Positions 22,795 through 34,997 of a stretch of 64,000 bases of DNA are shown here, in pieces. Numbering within the stretch: the stretch's first letter is position 1; every line of letters begins with the position of its first letter. The notes beneath the pieces are model-generated. The model did not search any database and was not told the origin of the DNA. It worked only from the letters and a program-made list of their open reading frames with translations. A program made the position numbers and the translations under genes. Source of the DNA: Chimonanthus salicifolius (taxonomy: Eukaryota; Streptophyta; Magnoliopsida; Laurales; Calycanthaceae); the NCBI GenBank assembly GCA_013350335.1, contig CM023535.1, positions 26,876,617 to 26,940,616 on the forward strand, given 5' to 3'.

Positions 22795-24050
22795 CAACAT
22801 TAAATAAAATCTACTTTCGGAGCATTTCTCATTCTTATATAACAGAATATCTTAGATATTATATTTTAAATAATTTAAAACTTTCGTCTTCAGAACAAAT
22901 TTTACCAGTCATGTGTTAGCTCATTTTGTTTTTATAGGGTCACTCCATGGTCTCTATTATTCTGTACTTGGTGTGTGCAGATTATAAGATTTAGATTAGT
23001 CAAGTGAAACGGCCGAATACCAACAAAAAGATGATATAAAATTTTAAATATTTAATTACTTACCAAATTTCAACTTTGAGTTGATAACTTGCTAACCAAA
23101 TTGACAATTCGATTAAAAGAGGGCCGTATGTTTTAATAGATAAAATTTAAATTATTTAATTAATAAAATTAAATTTAGTCACAAGCCTTACAAAATTCAA
23201 ATTAACATGGGCGACTCCATATCAGACACATTCTAACTTTTACTTTTTACATTATTTAACCTAATCTTTTTCATAGCACATATTAGAAAACTATTAATTA
23301 TTTAATTAAATATGAAAAAAAATTATTTCTGTAACTTTTATTTACAATCTTTGTAAAATATAGTTATATCTAGTGAGATTTTTCAAGTGAGATACTTTAA
23401 TTAGACTTTTTATCAAATGGATCATAAGTCTAACATTATTGAATAAATCGAGTAAATGATTATATGAATAAGGAGTTTATAAATTTTTATCACCAATTGA
23501 TTACTCAAAATATGTAATCTTCGACTTTTAAATTTTAATGGACATAAGTCATTAATTTATAAAAAATTAAAATTTAGAAATAAAGATATTACACGTGCAT
23601 AAGTCTTCATAAAAACTTTATTTATATTATTTTCTTAAACACCCATTTTAAAATAGAGTCTTAGGGGAAAAAAAAATCATGTATGTGTTATTAATGAATG
23701 ATACAAATGTTGTGGGCCCTCTTGATATCTTGTGACACATGCCATACTAATTTTTAGTCTGGCATGGACACTTTGTGGATTGTAGGTTATTTGAAAAAAA
23801 AAATATGTTTTAATTTTTTCAAGCATTTGTTAAAAGTAGAAAATTAATTAGATATTTATAAAAAAAAAACCTTCAATCAGTAAAATGCAAATTAATACGA
23901 CGTTTTTATATAAATAAAAAAATTCAGTAAAAGTCCAAGATTATATAACAATTTGATATAGAGCCTAATGATAAATATGGAAGGTTAGAAATATAAGGAG
24001 ACATTTTTTGTTAATTTATTATGATTTAAATGCAATTATAAAATGATTAT
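22795..24050. other. AT-rich spacer, no gene seen
   Basis: Very AT-rich sequence with homopolymer tracts. No coding frame above chance and no element ends recognised. Confidence 0.6.
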
Positions 24051-24054
24051 TATC

Positions 24055-24520
24055 TCAAACTAAAACTTAATTATAGATATTTTTAATCATTTAAATATTT
24101 TAAAATAATATTTTTTATCTCTTAATAAAAATAGAGGGGCCAATCAATCTCTATAACCTAGGCACAAGTATCTATTTTAAAATAAAATAAATGAGGACAA
24201 CTAGGCAGCTTGCTGTTTTAGTCTTTTTCTCATGTGATGGCAGTCCACTTGTGAGATTTGAATCAATTGAATATTGTCCAAATCAACAAATGGGTAGGAC
24301 TGAGTCACACCCAATTATTAGATTTGGTACTTTGTCTGCACTGTTGAGGTGTTTGGACTCATTATCTATGTTGATGAAGCTGAATGGGATCTGTACAATT
24401 GTACAGACAGAGACCTTTGTCTTCTCTGGCCCAGACTGGTTCACTTAATCGAGAAGCCAAGTTGCAGGCTGTGGGTTGACTTAAAATCTCATTTAGTTTG
24501 GAATTTTAGTTATTTTTAGA
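24055..24520. repeat. Duplicated segment, copy 1 (partner at 55262-56030)
   Basis: Shared blocks include AAATGAGGACA.CTAG, GATGGCAGTCCACTTGTGAG, GTCCAAATCAACAAATGGGT and GAAGCCAAGTTGCAGG.TGTG. The second copy is split by SINEs and an (AT)n tract. Neither copy has recognisable ends or coding sequence, so this may be an uncharacterised transposon or an ordinary segmental duplication. Confidence 0.75.
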
Positions 24521-24900
24521 AAAAATTAAAAAACTTTATTATTCTCTCCTCTCAAAATCTTATCGAGTCAATCTGGCTCGTTCAAATTATTTTAAATTTT
24601 TATTAGAGAAATTGGGTCTCAATAAAATCTCTTTATATCGTATCATCTTAAGATAAATATAAAAAGAGAATATGTAAGATGATCAAACTCCTCGGACACT
24701 CTTCTCGTATACCTCTTCTAAATGTCTATTAAATGAGTATTGATTATTAATTTATGAAATTATTATCTATTTTCATCTATTATGATGGGCCTATTGTTAA
24801 GATGAGTGTACAACCTAAAATTATGTTCAACCAACTATAGAAGTTATTTTTTTTTTTTTTAACTTTTCATATTTTCTCACGTCATATTATTCTATATTTG

Positions 24901-25830
24901 GGCCAGCCATATAGACCCCTGGGTTTTCTTTCTAGAGACACTCCAATTCCAAATTTTAGATGAAATTACCATTTTGCCCTTCCACTTAAAACTACCGCAT
25001 CGACCAAATGAAACCTTTGATTTTCCCGTTCGGAGGATGTGGGCTACCGCATCTACCGAACGGCTTGCAGAGAGGGGGGAAAATCAGTCAAAGGCCCCAC
25101 CGTTGACCGAAACCCAAAGTCTTCCTTAAGCGTAGAGAGGTGGGTCAGGGGTGACCATATTGATGTCAATCTTAGGTGCAGAAGTGCATGATCCACTTAA
25201 ATCTAAGAAGAAAACCCACAAAACTGGATTTCTGTTGTCCCAAGCAGCAGCGGAAGAAATTGACCACAGGAGGGTCCCACGCGAGTCAGATCAGAAATTT
25301 GATAGTACAGATGGATACGCCGGCAGAAACTTTCCCGATCAACTGATCTAAGTCCAAGAAAATTTTCTGCCAGTGGGACCCCACCATACCCTTCCGTTTC
25401 TTGATGGTCTATCCATCTGTACTATCAGATCTTTGATCTGACTCACATGGGACCCTCTTCTCCCCAGTTTCTTCTGCTGCTACTTGGGACGATCAAAACT
25501 CAGTTTTGTGGGTTTTTTCTTAGATCCAAGTGGATCATGCACTTCTGCACCTAGGATCGACACCGCCATGGTCGCCCCTGGCCCACCTCTCTATGACTAA
25601 GGAAGACCTTGGGTTTCGGTCAACGATAAGGCCCCTTTGATTGGTTTTTTTCCGTTCCCTGCAATCCGTTCGGTCGATGTGGCAGCTCACATCCTCCGAA
25701 CGAAAAAAATCAAAGGTTTCATTCGATCGATATTGGCGGATTTAAGTGGAAGGGCAAAATGGTAATTTCACCTAAAATTTGGAAATCGGGTGTCTCCGGA
25801 AAGAAAACCCGGGTATCTATATGGCTGGCC
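24901..25830. mobile_element. Foldback MULE (non-autonomous) with 8-bp TSD
   Basis: The ends are GGCCAGCCATATAGA on both strands. The arms (24901 to about 25316, and about 25404 to 25830) are inverted copies of each other with scattered differences, around a short unpaired centre. TATATTTG flanks both sides (24893-24900, 25831-25838); the match could be read as 9 bp if the terminal C is shared. The subterminal block (GTGAAATTACCATTTTGCCC type) matches the foldback at 14532 and the MULE at 56752. No gene is inside. Confidence 0.88.
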
Positions 25831-26367
25831 TATATTTGCAGTACTTTTACATTATACTATGTGGATCCCAACTTTGTCCTATATAAAAGGTGTTTTAAAT
25901 GATTCCTTTTATTCATGAGCAAGATACTAAAAAATCATGTAAATGTTAATTATATTAAATTATTTTTAAATCCTAATATTTTGAATCGTGCATGAGATTT
26001 GCATTCACTCTATTTTGGAGTTCATTGAAATTATTTTTATGAAACAAACATTCACTTGATTCAATCATAGAAACTATGTTTTTTAAGTTCTTACCATATT
26101 GATTAATTTAAACTATATTTTGAACATCTAATATTTTTAGATGCTTTTTTCTTTTTCTTTTTTTAATAATTTCAAAGTAGCTAATAGTTACACTTTGGAA
26201 GGGACTCATTTAGGTCCAATGCTATTTTTTTTTTGAAATCTTCCTTTTATAGTTTATTTTTATTATTCCTATAAACTATAGTGTTTATATTTTTTTTTTT
26301 TTACCATTCAATTCAAATTAAACATGTATCATATTTCTTGATGCTATTTGTGCAGGGGTTTTGCATC

Positions 26368-26412
<45 letters not shown>

Positions 26413-26646
26413 AATATGTCATTAGACTTTTACGAGAGCTTTGGTTTATAGGATTCGCAATAAACTTTATGCCAATTTCCCCATCACACCTACACTTACC
26501 CCCTTATGAATTGTGCTCATATCTAATTCAATACCAATTTGACTTTAAAAATCCATTCATTTAACTCGATGAATTCCATTATTAAATAAATGTAAAATCT
26601 TGAGGGTCTTAAAGAATATGACTTCTCTCATTCAATTAAGACGAAA
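25831..26646. other. AT-rich spacer with (TA)n
   Basis: There is no gene. A perfect TA microsatellite of about 38 bp lies at 26372-26409. Confidence 0.75.
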
Positions 26647-29309
26647 TGTCATGCCCCAACCCAAACGGGCACATGACATGATTATTATTATTTTTTGACA
26701 AGATCTACACTAATCAATATATTCAACATGTGGGAAGCACACATGTGATCTCAACACAAGGACCATAGACCTATCTAGGGATTTGGGCTTCCTATCGAAA
26801 TTTCGACAGTCTCCCCTAAAAGTAAGACAGTTGGACTAATCATGTTCTCCACAAGAACACCTGTCCATACAATCCATCTATTCATATCTAACCATAGTGA
26901 ATGAAGATAAATTCCAAATATTACAACAACTTATCTCCCAGTCTAAGAGTCTCAAAGCATAATTATACATGGTTTAGAATACACATAATCCATCATTACA
27001 TAACCATGTAAGCAAAACATCAAAACAGAGAATAGTCATGTGAACGGTGTGTGGAAAGCTCCAAGGTGTAGTCTAAGCTCATCCCTATGGTTCCTTGGAT
27101 CCGGCTGGTGCAATGTTACCTGAAATTGCAAGGATGAGCACATGCTAGCCCAATGAGGAAATCAATGCATGCTACAGACTCACGCACCCATATGGTGATG
27201 TATGAAATAGAATATAAATAATGCTATACCCCCGACAAGACTTAGGACCTATGTCTGACTAAGCGGGTGACTCACGCCTAACGTGCACTAGTACAGCTCG
27301 CCCTGCATGCCCTTCACCACATCGGGGTGATACAACCTCGCTCTTGGGTGGTCGAAAAATGACTTACCCGGCTAGCACGACACCTGAGGTGCATGAAAGT
27401 GCCTAGCCTTGCATATCCTGCACACTTCGTGTGCTAACAAACCTGTGAGGGACGTCACATTTACCACATGACATGTGAGGTACATGTTCCTCCACGGTGT
27501 CTACAGGACCGAATCACCGTAGTCAACAACTACCGTTCCCATATGGATCTGTTGAAGGCCATAAGGCTTTATTGTCATTCCAACCTCCTTTGAGGAATTT
27601 GTTATCCGCAGTAATGGGTCCAAAAGAGGGGAAGGTACAACAATCATGCCCTCTCTACTCCTTAGGCAAACACCCAAGCCTAGTGATGTTAGAGTCTAAT
27701 GCCCGTCTGCTCATCCTTCTACTCACACTTTAGTTAACCTATGCTAGGTCCAACATGAGCGGGTATTATACATGGGATTCTCATATTCATGAAATGGGCA
27801 TTAAATCATACAATTTGCTCCATATCGACACAAGATAGCACTCATAGCAGTTCTATATGACTTCATACAATCATCTTAATTTCAAGTTTGGGATTGACCT
27901 CGGGATGTTGGCCAAATTCTAGCCTCAGGACATACAAGTGGGCTTAGTTATGCATTTACTATATTTTCCTTGCAATTCAATTCAGTGCAAGCTCATCCCA
28001 TGGTGGGTCATCCATCACCTTGGGTCCCACTACTCCCATTGTGTGGTCCAAAACCAACATTCATCTTTCATAACCATTTCATAACCAAGTGAGGACACAC
28101 ATTTCCAAGCCATCACCTGGTAATCCACAATGCATCATACACATTCATATAATGATAAATTAGGAATCAGAGCCTAACATGAAGCGCATACAAATCATCA
28201 TGATAGGGGGTATAATATCAAATTTAGAATTCCTACTTTGCATGTAATCACCAAAAATCAATTTCAATGTGTGTAGCGTTCCTCACCTAGAGATTCACAA
28301 AGCTTCAGGTTGAATCTCAGGTTGTCCAACTCTGGGTTCAGGGTTAGAGGGCTTTAATCATACCAAAGAACACAATAATCACTAATCAGTCCATTCATTA
28401 GGCCCAATTTACTCTAAATCACAAATACCCAAGGTTTGATTCTAATTTCGGTCAACCAAGCTCAACCTAAGGAGAAACTTCAAATTTCTCCAACATTCTA
28501 GCTCAAAATCGACCATACATTACCTTACTCCAAATATCTACCTTCAAATGGGTTCCTACACCCAAATCCAACTCAACCCTAGCCCAAGGAAAACTCCATT
28601 TTCAAAATCTCCTAGGAATCTTCCCCAAATTAAGCCCAAACGGCCATCTCCACTTCACTCCCACAAAACCCTACTCCAAACCCACCAAATAAAGGAGAAT
28701 GAGAGGTTAGAAGATGAAGGCATTACCTTTCGGGGAGAAAAATTTGTGAGAACTGAAGCTTAGGATGAGCTCCACTCGAATCTAACACATGCACGGGCGA
28801 AAATGGAGGGAGAGAGGAAGGAGAAGGCAGGGGTTCAGCTTGGAATGGAAGGTTTCCAGCAACTGGAAGGAGAATGGAAGAAAAAAATGGGACAAATCGT
28901 GAGAGTTGGGGTTTAAATATCCAACTTAAGTTCCGCGTCAGTCACATCGACAACGCGCAAATAACCCCAAGGTCTAACTCTCCACCGGTCGCACTATGAT
29001 TCTCATCAATCTTGCCGACAAAATACTGCTTGCTGTTGTTCACACCAACTGAAGTGTCGATCGAACCAACAGTAGCCTCCATTCCCTCGGATCCAGTCCT
29101 CATCAATTCGACACCAACCTTGGTCCCACCAATACCATCTGTCGGTCTGATAGGGTTGGTGGGTCGCACCGATAGACCCACCAATACACCTGTTTAACTT
29201 TTCTCCAATTAGGATTTGTCAACTGTGGTCTTTGGAGGACACGTGTGCTCAGGTGGGAACCATATGTGACCCTCAAACACCTTTCACATGTACACAATTA
29301 ATTATTACA
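26647..29309 (-). mobile_element. Long LTR-like unit, probably a gypsy-type solo LTR
   Basis: The left edge TGTCATGCCCCAACCC mirrors the end of the solo LTR at 6139 (GGGTCGGGGCATGACA), and the right edge ...TTATTACA gives TG...CA ends on the minus strand. No pol domains lie inside. A minus-strand TATA-like box sits at 28911-28920. No matching target duplication was found (CGAAA versus TCATT), so the right boundary is approximate. Confidence 0.5.
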
Positions 29310-30030
29310 TCATTAAATAATTTTAAGGGTTGGGCCGCTAAATGAAATTTTATACACTATTTACAAGATAAGGTCAACCCAAAGGAGTTGGAGTAATGGC
29401 TAAGAACCCGCATCATGAAGCGGGAGTCCTGAATTCAATTCTCACTCCATCTCAAAGGGCCACTCCCCGTATCGTTATCCAGTGTGTGTGTGGGGTAGTG
29501 AGGCTTGCACATGCTCCGAAGATTAGCCCAGTACTCTAAGAGACCTAAACACCGTAGTCATAAAGGTTGGCCTAAGTGGAGCCTTTGCCCGTTGTTATGA
29601 AATTGACGTGGTCCTAAGGAATTTTTATTATACGAATGTTTTAAGTATAAAATTATATTAGTAAAATTATAGTAGTTAAAGCACAAAGGGCAATTAAAGT
29701 CCCATTTGCCATGAAGCCTAAAGTCCCAAGTGCATGTTTAGGAGCAACTTAATTTTTCTAATCATATTTGTTTAGATACTTCAAAATGTATGTAGATTTG
29801 TAAATTTATGCATTTGTTGCATCAATATTAATAATATACAACAAAAATCAATGAAAGATAAAAATGTATTAACAATTAAGCTTTCTAAGTATATTAAGTG
29901 AGTAGTGTTATATAGATACATAACTATATTATTGAAAAGTTAAAATTATTTATTATGTATTATTAATAATTACTTTATTTTAACTTTTATATTTACTTAC
30001 TATTAAAGAACTTAGTGAAACAATTTAGTT
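29310..30030. other. Spacer with a possible SINE at about 29384-29620
   Basis: The stretch 29384-29448 (GGAGTTGGAGTAATGGCTAA ... CTGAATTCAATTCTCACTCC) folds like a tRNA-derived head with weak A- and B-box matches, followed by a GC-richer body. It has no poly(A) tail or TSD that I can define. The rest is AT-rich with no gene. Confidence 0.35.
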
Positions 30031-30185
30031 AAGACCCAAGTACAAAACAAGTCCTTCAGGGATTGGAGGTGTGCTTCATAATCATACGAGAGAAACTTAT
30101 ATTATGTTTAATGAGTCGGTTGGCATCATGGACTCAAACGAGGGGGAGATCCGTAGTATCAGGAAGGCACTAATCATTTGGAAGG

Positions 30186-33100
30186 ATCATGGTCACCAGT
30201 GCCAATGGAACCACCTCTCCCGTTCTGGGAGAAGGGTCCCTATCTTTTACATCATCATTTAGTCTATCTCATGTCTTGGTTGTCCCATCACTCGATTATG
30301 ACTTATTATCTGTTCCTCAAATTATTGATTCCCTTAATTGTACTGTGTGTTTTTGGCCCTTGTATTGTCTATTTCAGGACCTTCTCACCAGGGCCGTGAT
30401 TGGATGTGGTACTAGGAGGGGCAAGTTGTACTATCTGGACTTGACAGAAGACTGCAGTTAGAGATTGGGTCAAGCACATCATGTTCGAGGCGATGAGTCA
30501 GTCCGGATGAAAACAATTTGGTTGTAGCATAGACGATTAGGGCATGCTTCTTTTGGTTATCTAAAACTTTTATTTCCAGATTTGTTTTCCCATTTTACTG
30601 AATCAGACTTTCATTGTGAAACTTGTATTTTGGCAAAAAGTCATCGTATTTCTTATCCATTAAGATTGAATAAAAGTTCTATGCCTTTTATGCTTGTCCA
30701 TTCTGATGTTTGGGGACCGTCACGAGTTTCTACATTTAGTGGTTTGAAGTGGTTTGTGACATTTATAGATGATTGCACCAGGATGACATGGGTTTTCCCC
30801 ATAAAGCAGAAAAACGACGTCCCTGCGAAATTCATACAATTTCATCAATATGTTGCTACTCAGTTTGATAAGAAGATCATAACACTTCGGTCTGACAATG
30901 GTGGCGAGTTCGTCAACAATGACTTCCGTCATTTTTTGAGCCATCATGGTATTGTTCATCAAACCTCGTGTGCCTATACGCCACAACAGAATGGTGTAGC
31001 CGAACGTAAGAACCATCATATTCTTGAAGTTGTTCGTGCCTCTTTATTTGAGGCCCATATGCCCCATCATTTTTGGGGGGAGGCTCTTTGTTCGGCTGCT
31101 TATCTTATCAATAGAACACCATCCAGTACCCTTCAGTATCAGACTCTATTCCAGACATTGACCACTCTCCTCACCTTGCCGTCCACACCAAATCTCTAAC
31201 CACGTGTCTTTGGCTGCGTTGCTTATGTTCAGGTCTATCCGCACCAGCGTGGTAAACTTGATTCGTGTGCCCTAAGTTGTGTCTTTGTTGGGTATGCTGC
31301 CACTCAGAAGGGTTATAAGTGTTTTCATCCCCCTACTCAGACTTTGCACGTTACAGCAGATGTTATTTTTCACGAGAGTGAATTCTATTACTCAGGGGGA
31401 GATTCTGACCATCCCCTGTAGGGGGAGCGCTCTATATTTGCAGAAGGTACTCAGAATCAGATCTACCAAGTTTCACAGACTGTGTCAGACCAGCATCAGC
31501 CAACACCTGAGGATGTGGTGATGACTACTGACTAACCAACTACAGTGATGCAACAAGAGCAAGAGACTTAGTCGGATCATTTCCCTCTTACAGCTCATCC
31601 TACAGTACCACCACCTCCCATCCAATCAGGTCCTGAAGATCGCCCTGAAGATCCAACACAGGTACCTGAACACTCAAACTCAATCACTTTACCTGAGTCA
31701 AGTCATACAGGAAATGCAGGTTATCAGTTACCCCCTCGTACGACTAAAGGTATCCCTAGACAATAATATGACCCGACCCTAAAGCAAATGTTAAATACCC
31801 TATTGCTAATCATGTGTCTCTACATAGGTTGTCTCCGTCATGTGTATCATTTGTATGTCAATTATCCATTGTATCTATTCCAAGTAATGTGCAGGACGCT
31901 CTAACTCATCCTAGGTGGACTCAAGCAATGAATGAAGAAATGGAGGCCCTCTAGAAAAACTCCACCTGGGAGATGACTACCCTTCCTAAAGGGAAGAAAA
32001 CAGTAGGTTGCAGATGGATATATACAGTAAAATTCAAGGCAGATGGCACCATTGAACGATACAAAGCAAGACTAGTGGCGAAAGGCTACACTCAAACTTA
32101 TGGGATTGACTATGGGGAGACCTTTGCTCCTGTAGCCAAGATCAACACAATTCGAGTGCTCCTTTCTCTTGCAGCAAACCTTGACTGGCCATTACACCAG
32201 TTAGATGGAAAAAATGCATTCCTACATGGCGACCTAGAAGAAAAAGTTTATATGGATCCCCCTCTAGGATGTAAGATGGGGTTCAGTCAAAGTAACATGG
32301 TGTGCAAACTTAGAAAGTCTCTTTATGGATTGAAACAATCACCCAGAGCGTGGTTTGGACGGTTTAGCAAATCAATGAAGAATTTCGGCTACAAGCAAAG
32401 TAACTCAGATCATACTCTTTTCCTGAACATAAGAAAGGTAAGGTCACTGCCCTTATTGTATATGTTGATGACATGGTAGTTACAGGGAATGACCCAGAGG
32501 AAAAGGCAGCATTACAGCGCCATTTGGAAAGTGAGTTTGAAATGAAAAATCTTGGTGCTCTGAAGTATTTCTTAGGCATTGAAGTGGCTCGCTCAGAACA
32601 AGGAATATTTCTATCACAACGGAAATACATTCTTGACATCTTGACTGAAACTGGAATGTTAGCCAGCAAGCCAGCAGATACTCCAATGGAGTTGAATCAT
32701 CAGCTTGGTGAATATCCTGATCAGGTACCCACCAACAAAGAAAGATATCAACGCTTTGTGGGTAAGTTAATCTACCCAGCTCACACCAGACCTGACATAG
32801 CATATGCAGTAAGTGTGGTGAGTCAGTTCATGCATGCACTAAATGAAGCCCCCATGGGGGCTGTAACCCGAATTCTGAGATACTTGAAGTCAGCTCCTGG
32901 AAAAGGTTTGATGTTCTCACGACATGGTCACTTACATGTTGAGGGTTACACTGATGCAGACTGGGCTGGTTCTGTTATTGATAGGCGATCTACTTCTGGA
33001 TACTTTACCTTTGTGGGAGGCAATCTGGTCTCTTGGCGAAATAAGAAGCAGAAAGTGGTCTCAAGATCAACTGCTGAAGCAAAATATAGGGGTATGGCGC

Positions 33101-33417
33101 ATGGAGTAGGTGAGCTACTCTGGATAAAGGAGTTGTTGGGTGAATTGGGATTCAAATCCCAACGTGCCATGCAACTGCATTGTGATAACAAGGTCGCAAT
33201 AGACATTGCACATAATCCAGTGCAACATGATAGAACCAAGCATGTTGAAATTGACAAACATTTCATCAAGGAGAAACTCGAGGAGAAGATCATTGATGTA
33301 CCATTCGTTAAATCCGAAGATCAACTTGCAAATGTTCTCACCAAAGCAGTTACAGGAAGAGTTTTTCACAGCTCACTTAGCAAGTTGGGCATAGACGACA
33401 TATATGCTCCAACTTGA
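30186..33417 (+). pseudogene. Copia pol (integrase, RT, RNase H), frameshifted
   Basis: Pre-integrase and integrase lie at 30582-31199: HCETCILAKSHRISYPLRL, the core TFIDDCTRMTWVFPIKQK, and RSDNGGEFVNNDFRHF up to PQQNGVAERKNH. Reverse transcriptase starts at 31973 ([40 protein letters not shown]). A single-base loss near 32428 moves the frame. The next frame (32473-33417, 314 residues without a stop) holds the rest of RT (GALKYFLGIEVARSEQGIFL) and a complete RNase H (GYTDADWAGSVIDRRSTSGY to LANVLTKAV). The YVDD active site spans the frameshifted junction and is readable in the downstream frame. Further stops lie at 31197-31970. The 3' part is well preserved, so decay is moderate. Confidence 0.88.
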
Positions 33418-33424
33418 AGGGGAG

Positions 33425-33607
33425 TGTCAAATGAGCTGTTATACATTCCTAGAATAGAACTTTCTCCATTTACAATATTGGGGTTACATTGTAATTAAAT
33501 TGTCTTCCTTATTTGTAATTCATCTTTTCCTATATATACAGTGAATCAGGGTCTCTCTCCCCATTACATTGAGAGAACATATTTATCTCTACTTTCATAT
33601 TCTAACA
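33425..33607 (+). repeat. 3' LTR of the copia element (183 bp)
   Basis: Starts TGTCAAATGAGC directly after the PPT and ends CATATTCTAACA. It contains TATATATA (about 33533) and a short pyrimidine-rich leader. Confidence 0.75.
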
Positions 33608-33997
33608 GAAATTTGGTCATTGAAGGGGACTCGGCTAATGCACTTAAATGGGCGTCCAGGTTGCGGCGTCCACCGTGGAGATTGGTCAGTGTGGTTAGAG
33701 AGGTGAAATAATTAGTAAAAGAGTTGGGAGTATCTTTTTCTAAAATTGGCCGTTCGGCTAATGGAGTGGCTGACTATTTCGCCAAATCGGGAGTTGACAA
33801 TCATTTTGCAGGAGTGTTCTTTTTATGATTTTTTTTTTGTTTTTCTCTCTTCCTCTTTCTTTTATTTGAGTTTTTTCTTTTATTTCTTTTTGGTCTAATT
33901 CTTTTAGACCTTTTTTTTTTTTTCTCTTTGTATCTCTTCTCTCTATTTAATGAAGTTTTTTTTTGTTATCGTACGAAAGCAAGACCCAAGTGCAAAA

Positions 33998-34436
33998 GCC
34001 GCTAAAAAAAGTGGAAAATGAATTTAGAGCTCAAGTAAAAATTTAAGTGCAGTTAAAATATACTTTTGACTATTATGGATAAAATTAGTATTGTGACCAA
34101 TTGTTTTTTGGCGACTAGGGACAAGTATGTTCTCCATTGGCCTTGTAAGTATAAATTAATTTCTAAAATTAATTTTATCAAACTTTATTATTAAATCAAA
34201 ACTATTTAGGATCATCATTGAATAGTAATCTTGGGAAAGTGATTTATGCACCAGTACAATCAAAATTTTCTTTTCCTATTTTATACTTTAATCATTATTT
34301 ACATATTCCTTTTTCATGCTTCTCTTTCATTGTTGCCGGTCCATGCATGAGGTTTCTCAATCTCTCTTTTGCATGTTTTTTTAAAAAAAATTAGTCTGCA
34401 GTATTAATTTTTTATTAAAAATTATGGTTAAGACTA
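33998..34436. other. AT-rich spacer, no gene seen
   Basis: No coding frame or recognisable element. Confidence 0.6.
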
Positions 34437-34626
34437 CTCCCTGTGTCCCAAATTAGTTGTCCTATATGGATTTTGGAATTGTCCCAAAATAGTTATCTCA
34501 TTTATATTAGAGTAGTATAAAGTGTGTTGAAAATAGATGAGATCGCATGAAGTGCTAGCCTTATATAGAGAGTCCTTAAAAAATACAAATATTTCAAATG
34601 AGACAACTAAAATGGGACAGAGGGAG
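34437..34626. mobile_element. Stowaway MITE
   Basis: A 190-bp element with inverted ends: CTCCCTGTGTCCCAAATTAG at the left and the complement of CTAAAATGGGACAGAGGGAG at the right. It is flanked by the dinucleotide TA (34435-34436 and 34627-34628). Stowaway elements are non-autonomous Tc1/mariner derivatives with this terminus and TA target site. Confidence 0.92.
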
Positions 34627-34997
34627 TATTTAATATTAGATCTGAGTTATATTAAATATGTGGAAAAAATATAAATAAAATTGTAAACGAATTTTTATTT
34701 ATTATTTTACACTTATAATTTAAACTTTTAGATTTTGATAAATATAGTCTATACAATTGAAAATTTTAAAAACATGGCCTAATCTATTCAATTAAGATAC
34801 ACTCCAAATTTTTTATTAAGGTGATTTATTGTGGTTCTCACATATTTTTAAAATTCATATAAGTTGAAAGATTAAAATTAAAAATAATAATTTAAAATAA
34901 TTACAAGTTAAAATGTTTAAAAATATCTTTATTTTCATTGAGACTCATTTTCATATATAGATCTTAGTACTAAACACATTACCTCAAGTTCATATAT
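34627..34997. other. AT-rich spacer, no gene seen
   Basis: AT-rich; nothing recognised. The homology of the SIRE-like LTR begins at about 34998, so this spacer abuts a truncation point. Confidence 0.6.

Larger units (their letters stand above)
30186..33607 (+). mobile_element. 5'-truncated Ty1-copia retrotransposon with short 3' LTR
   Basis: The element starts inside the protease/pre-integrase region (SANGTTSPVLGEGSLSFTSS), so the 5' LTR, PBS and gag are missing. It ends with PPT GAAGGGGAG and a 183-bp 3' LTR (33425-33607, TGTCAAATG...TCTAACA). It lies within an L1 RNase H domain. The absence of a 5' LTR means no TSD can be checked. The short LTR and YVDD context suggest an Ale/Retrofit-like lineage, tentatively. 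Confidence 0.8.
30048..33980 (+). mobile_element. 5'-truncated L1 LINE (RNase H end) split by a copia element, 17-bp TSD
   Basis: The flanking direct repeats are AAGACCCAAGTACAAAA (30031-30047) and AAGACCCAAGTGCAAAA (33981-33997), with one difference. The LINE parts are 30048-30185 and 33608-33980. The first encodes GIGGVLHNHTRETYIMF and NEGEIRSIRKALIIWK; the second NLVIEGDSANALKWASRL and GRSANGVADYFAKSGVDN. Together these are the start and end of the RNase H domain found at the C-terminus of some plant L1 ORF2 proteins. The 3' end is T-rich and ends near TTTAATGAAG plus T's, typical of this LINE group. Copia sequence (30186-33607) lies between them. Confidence 0.85.

Noticed and set aside
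28548..28763. A 71-residue plus-strand frame
   Set aside because: It lies in the leader part of the long LTR-like unit on the opposite strand and shows no protein features.
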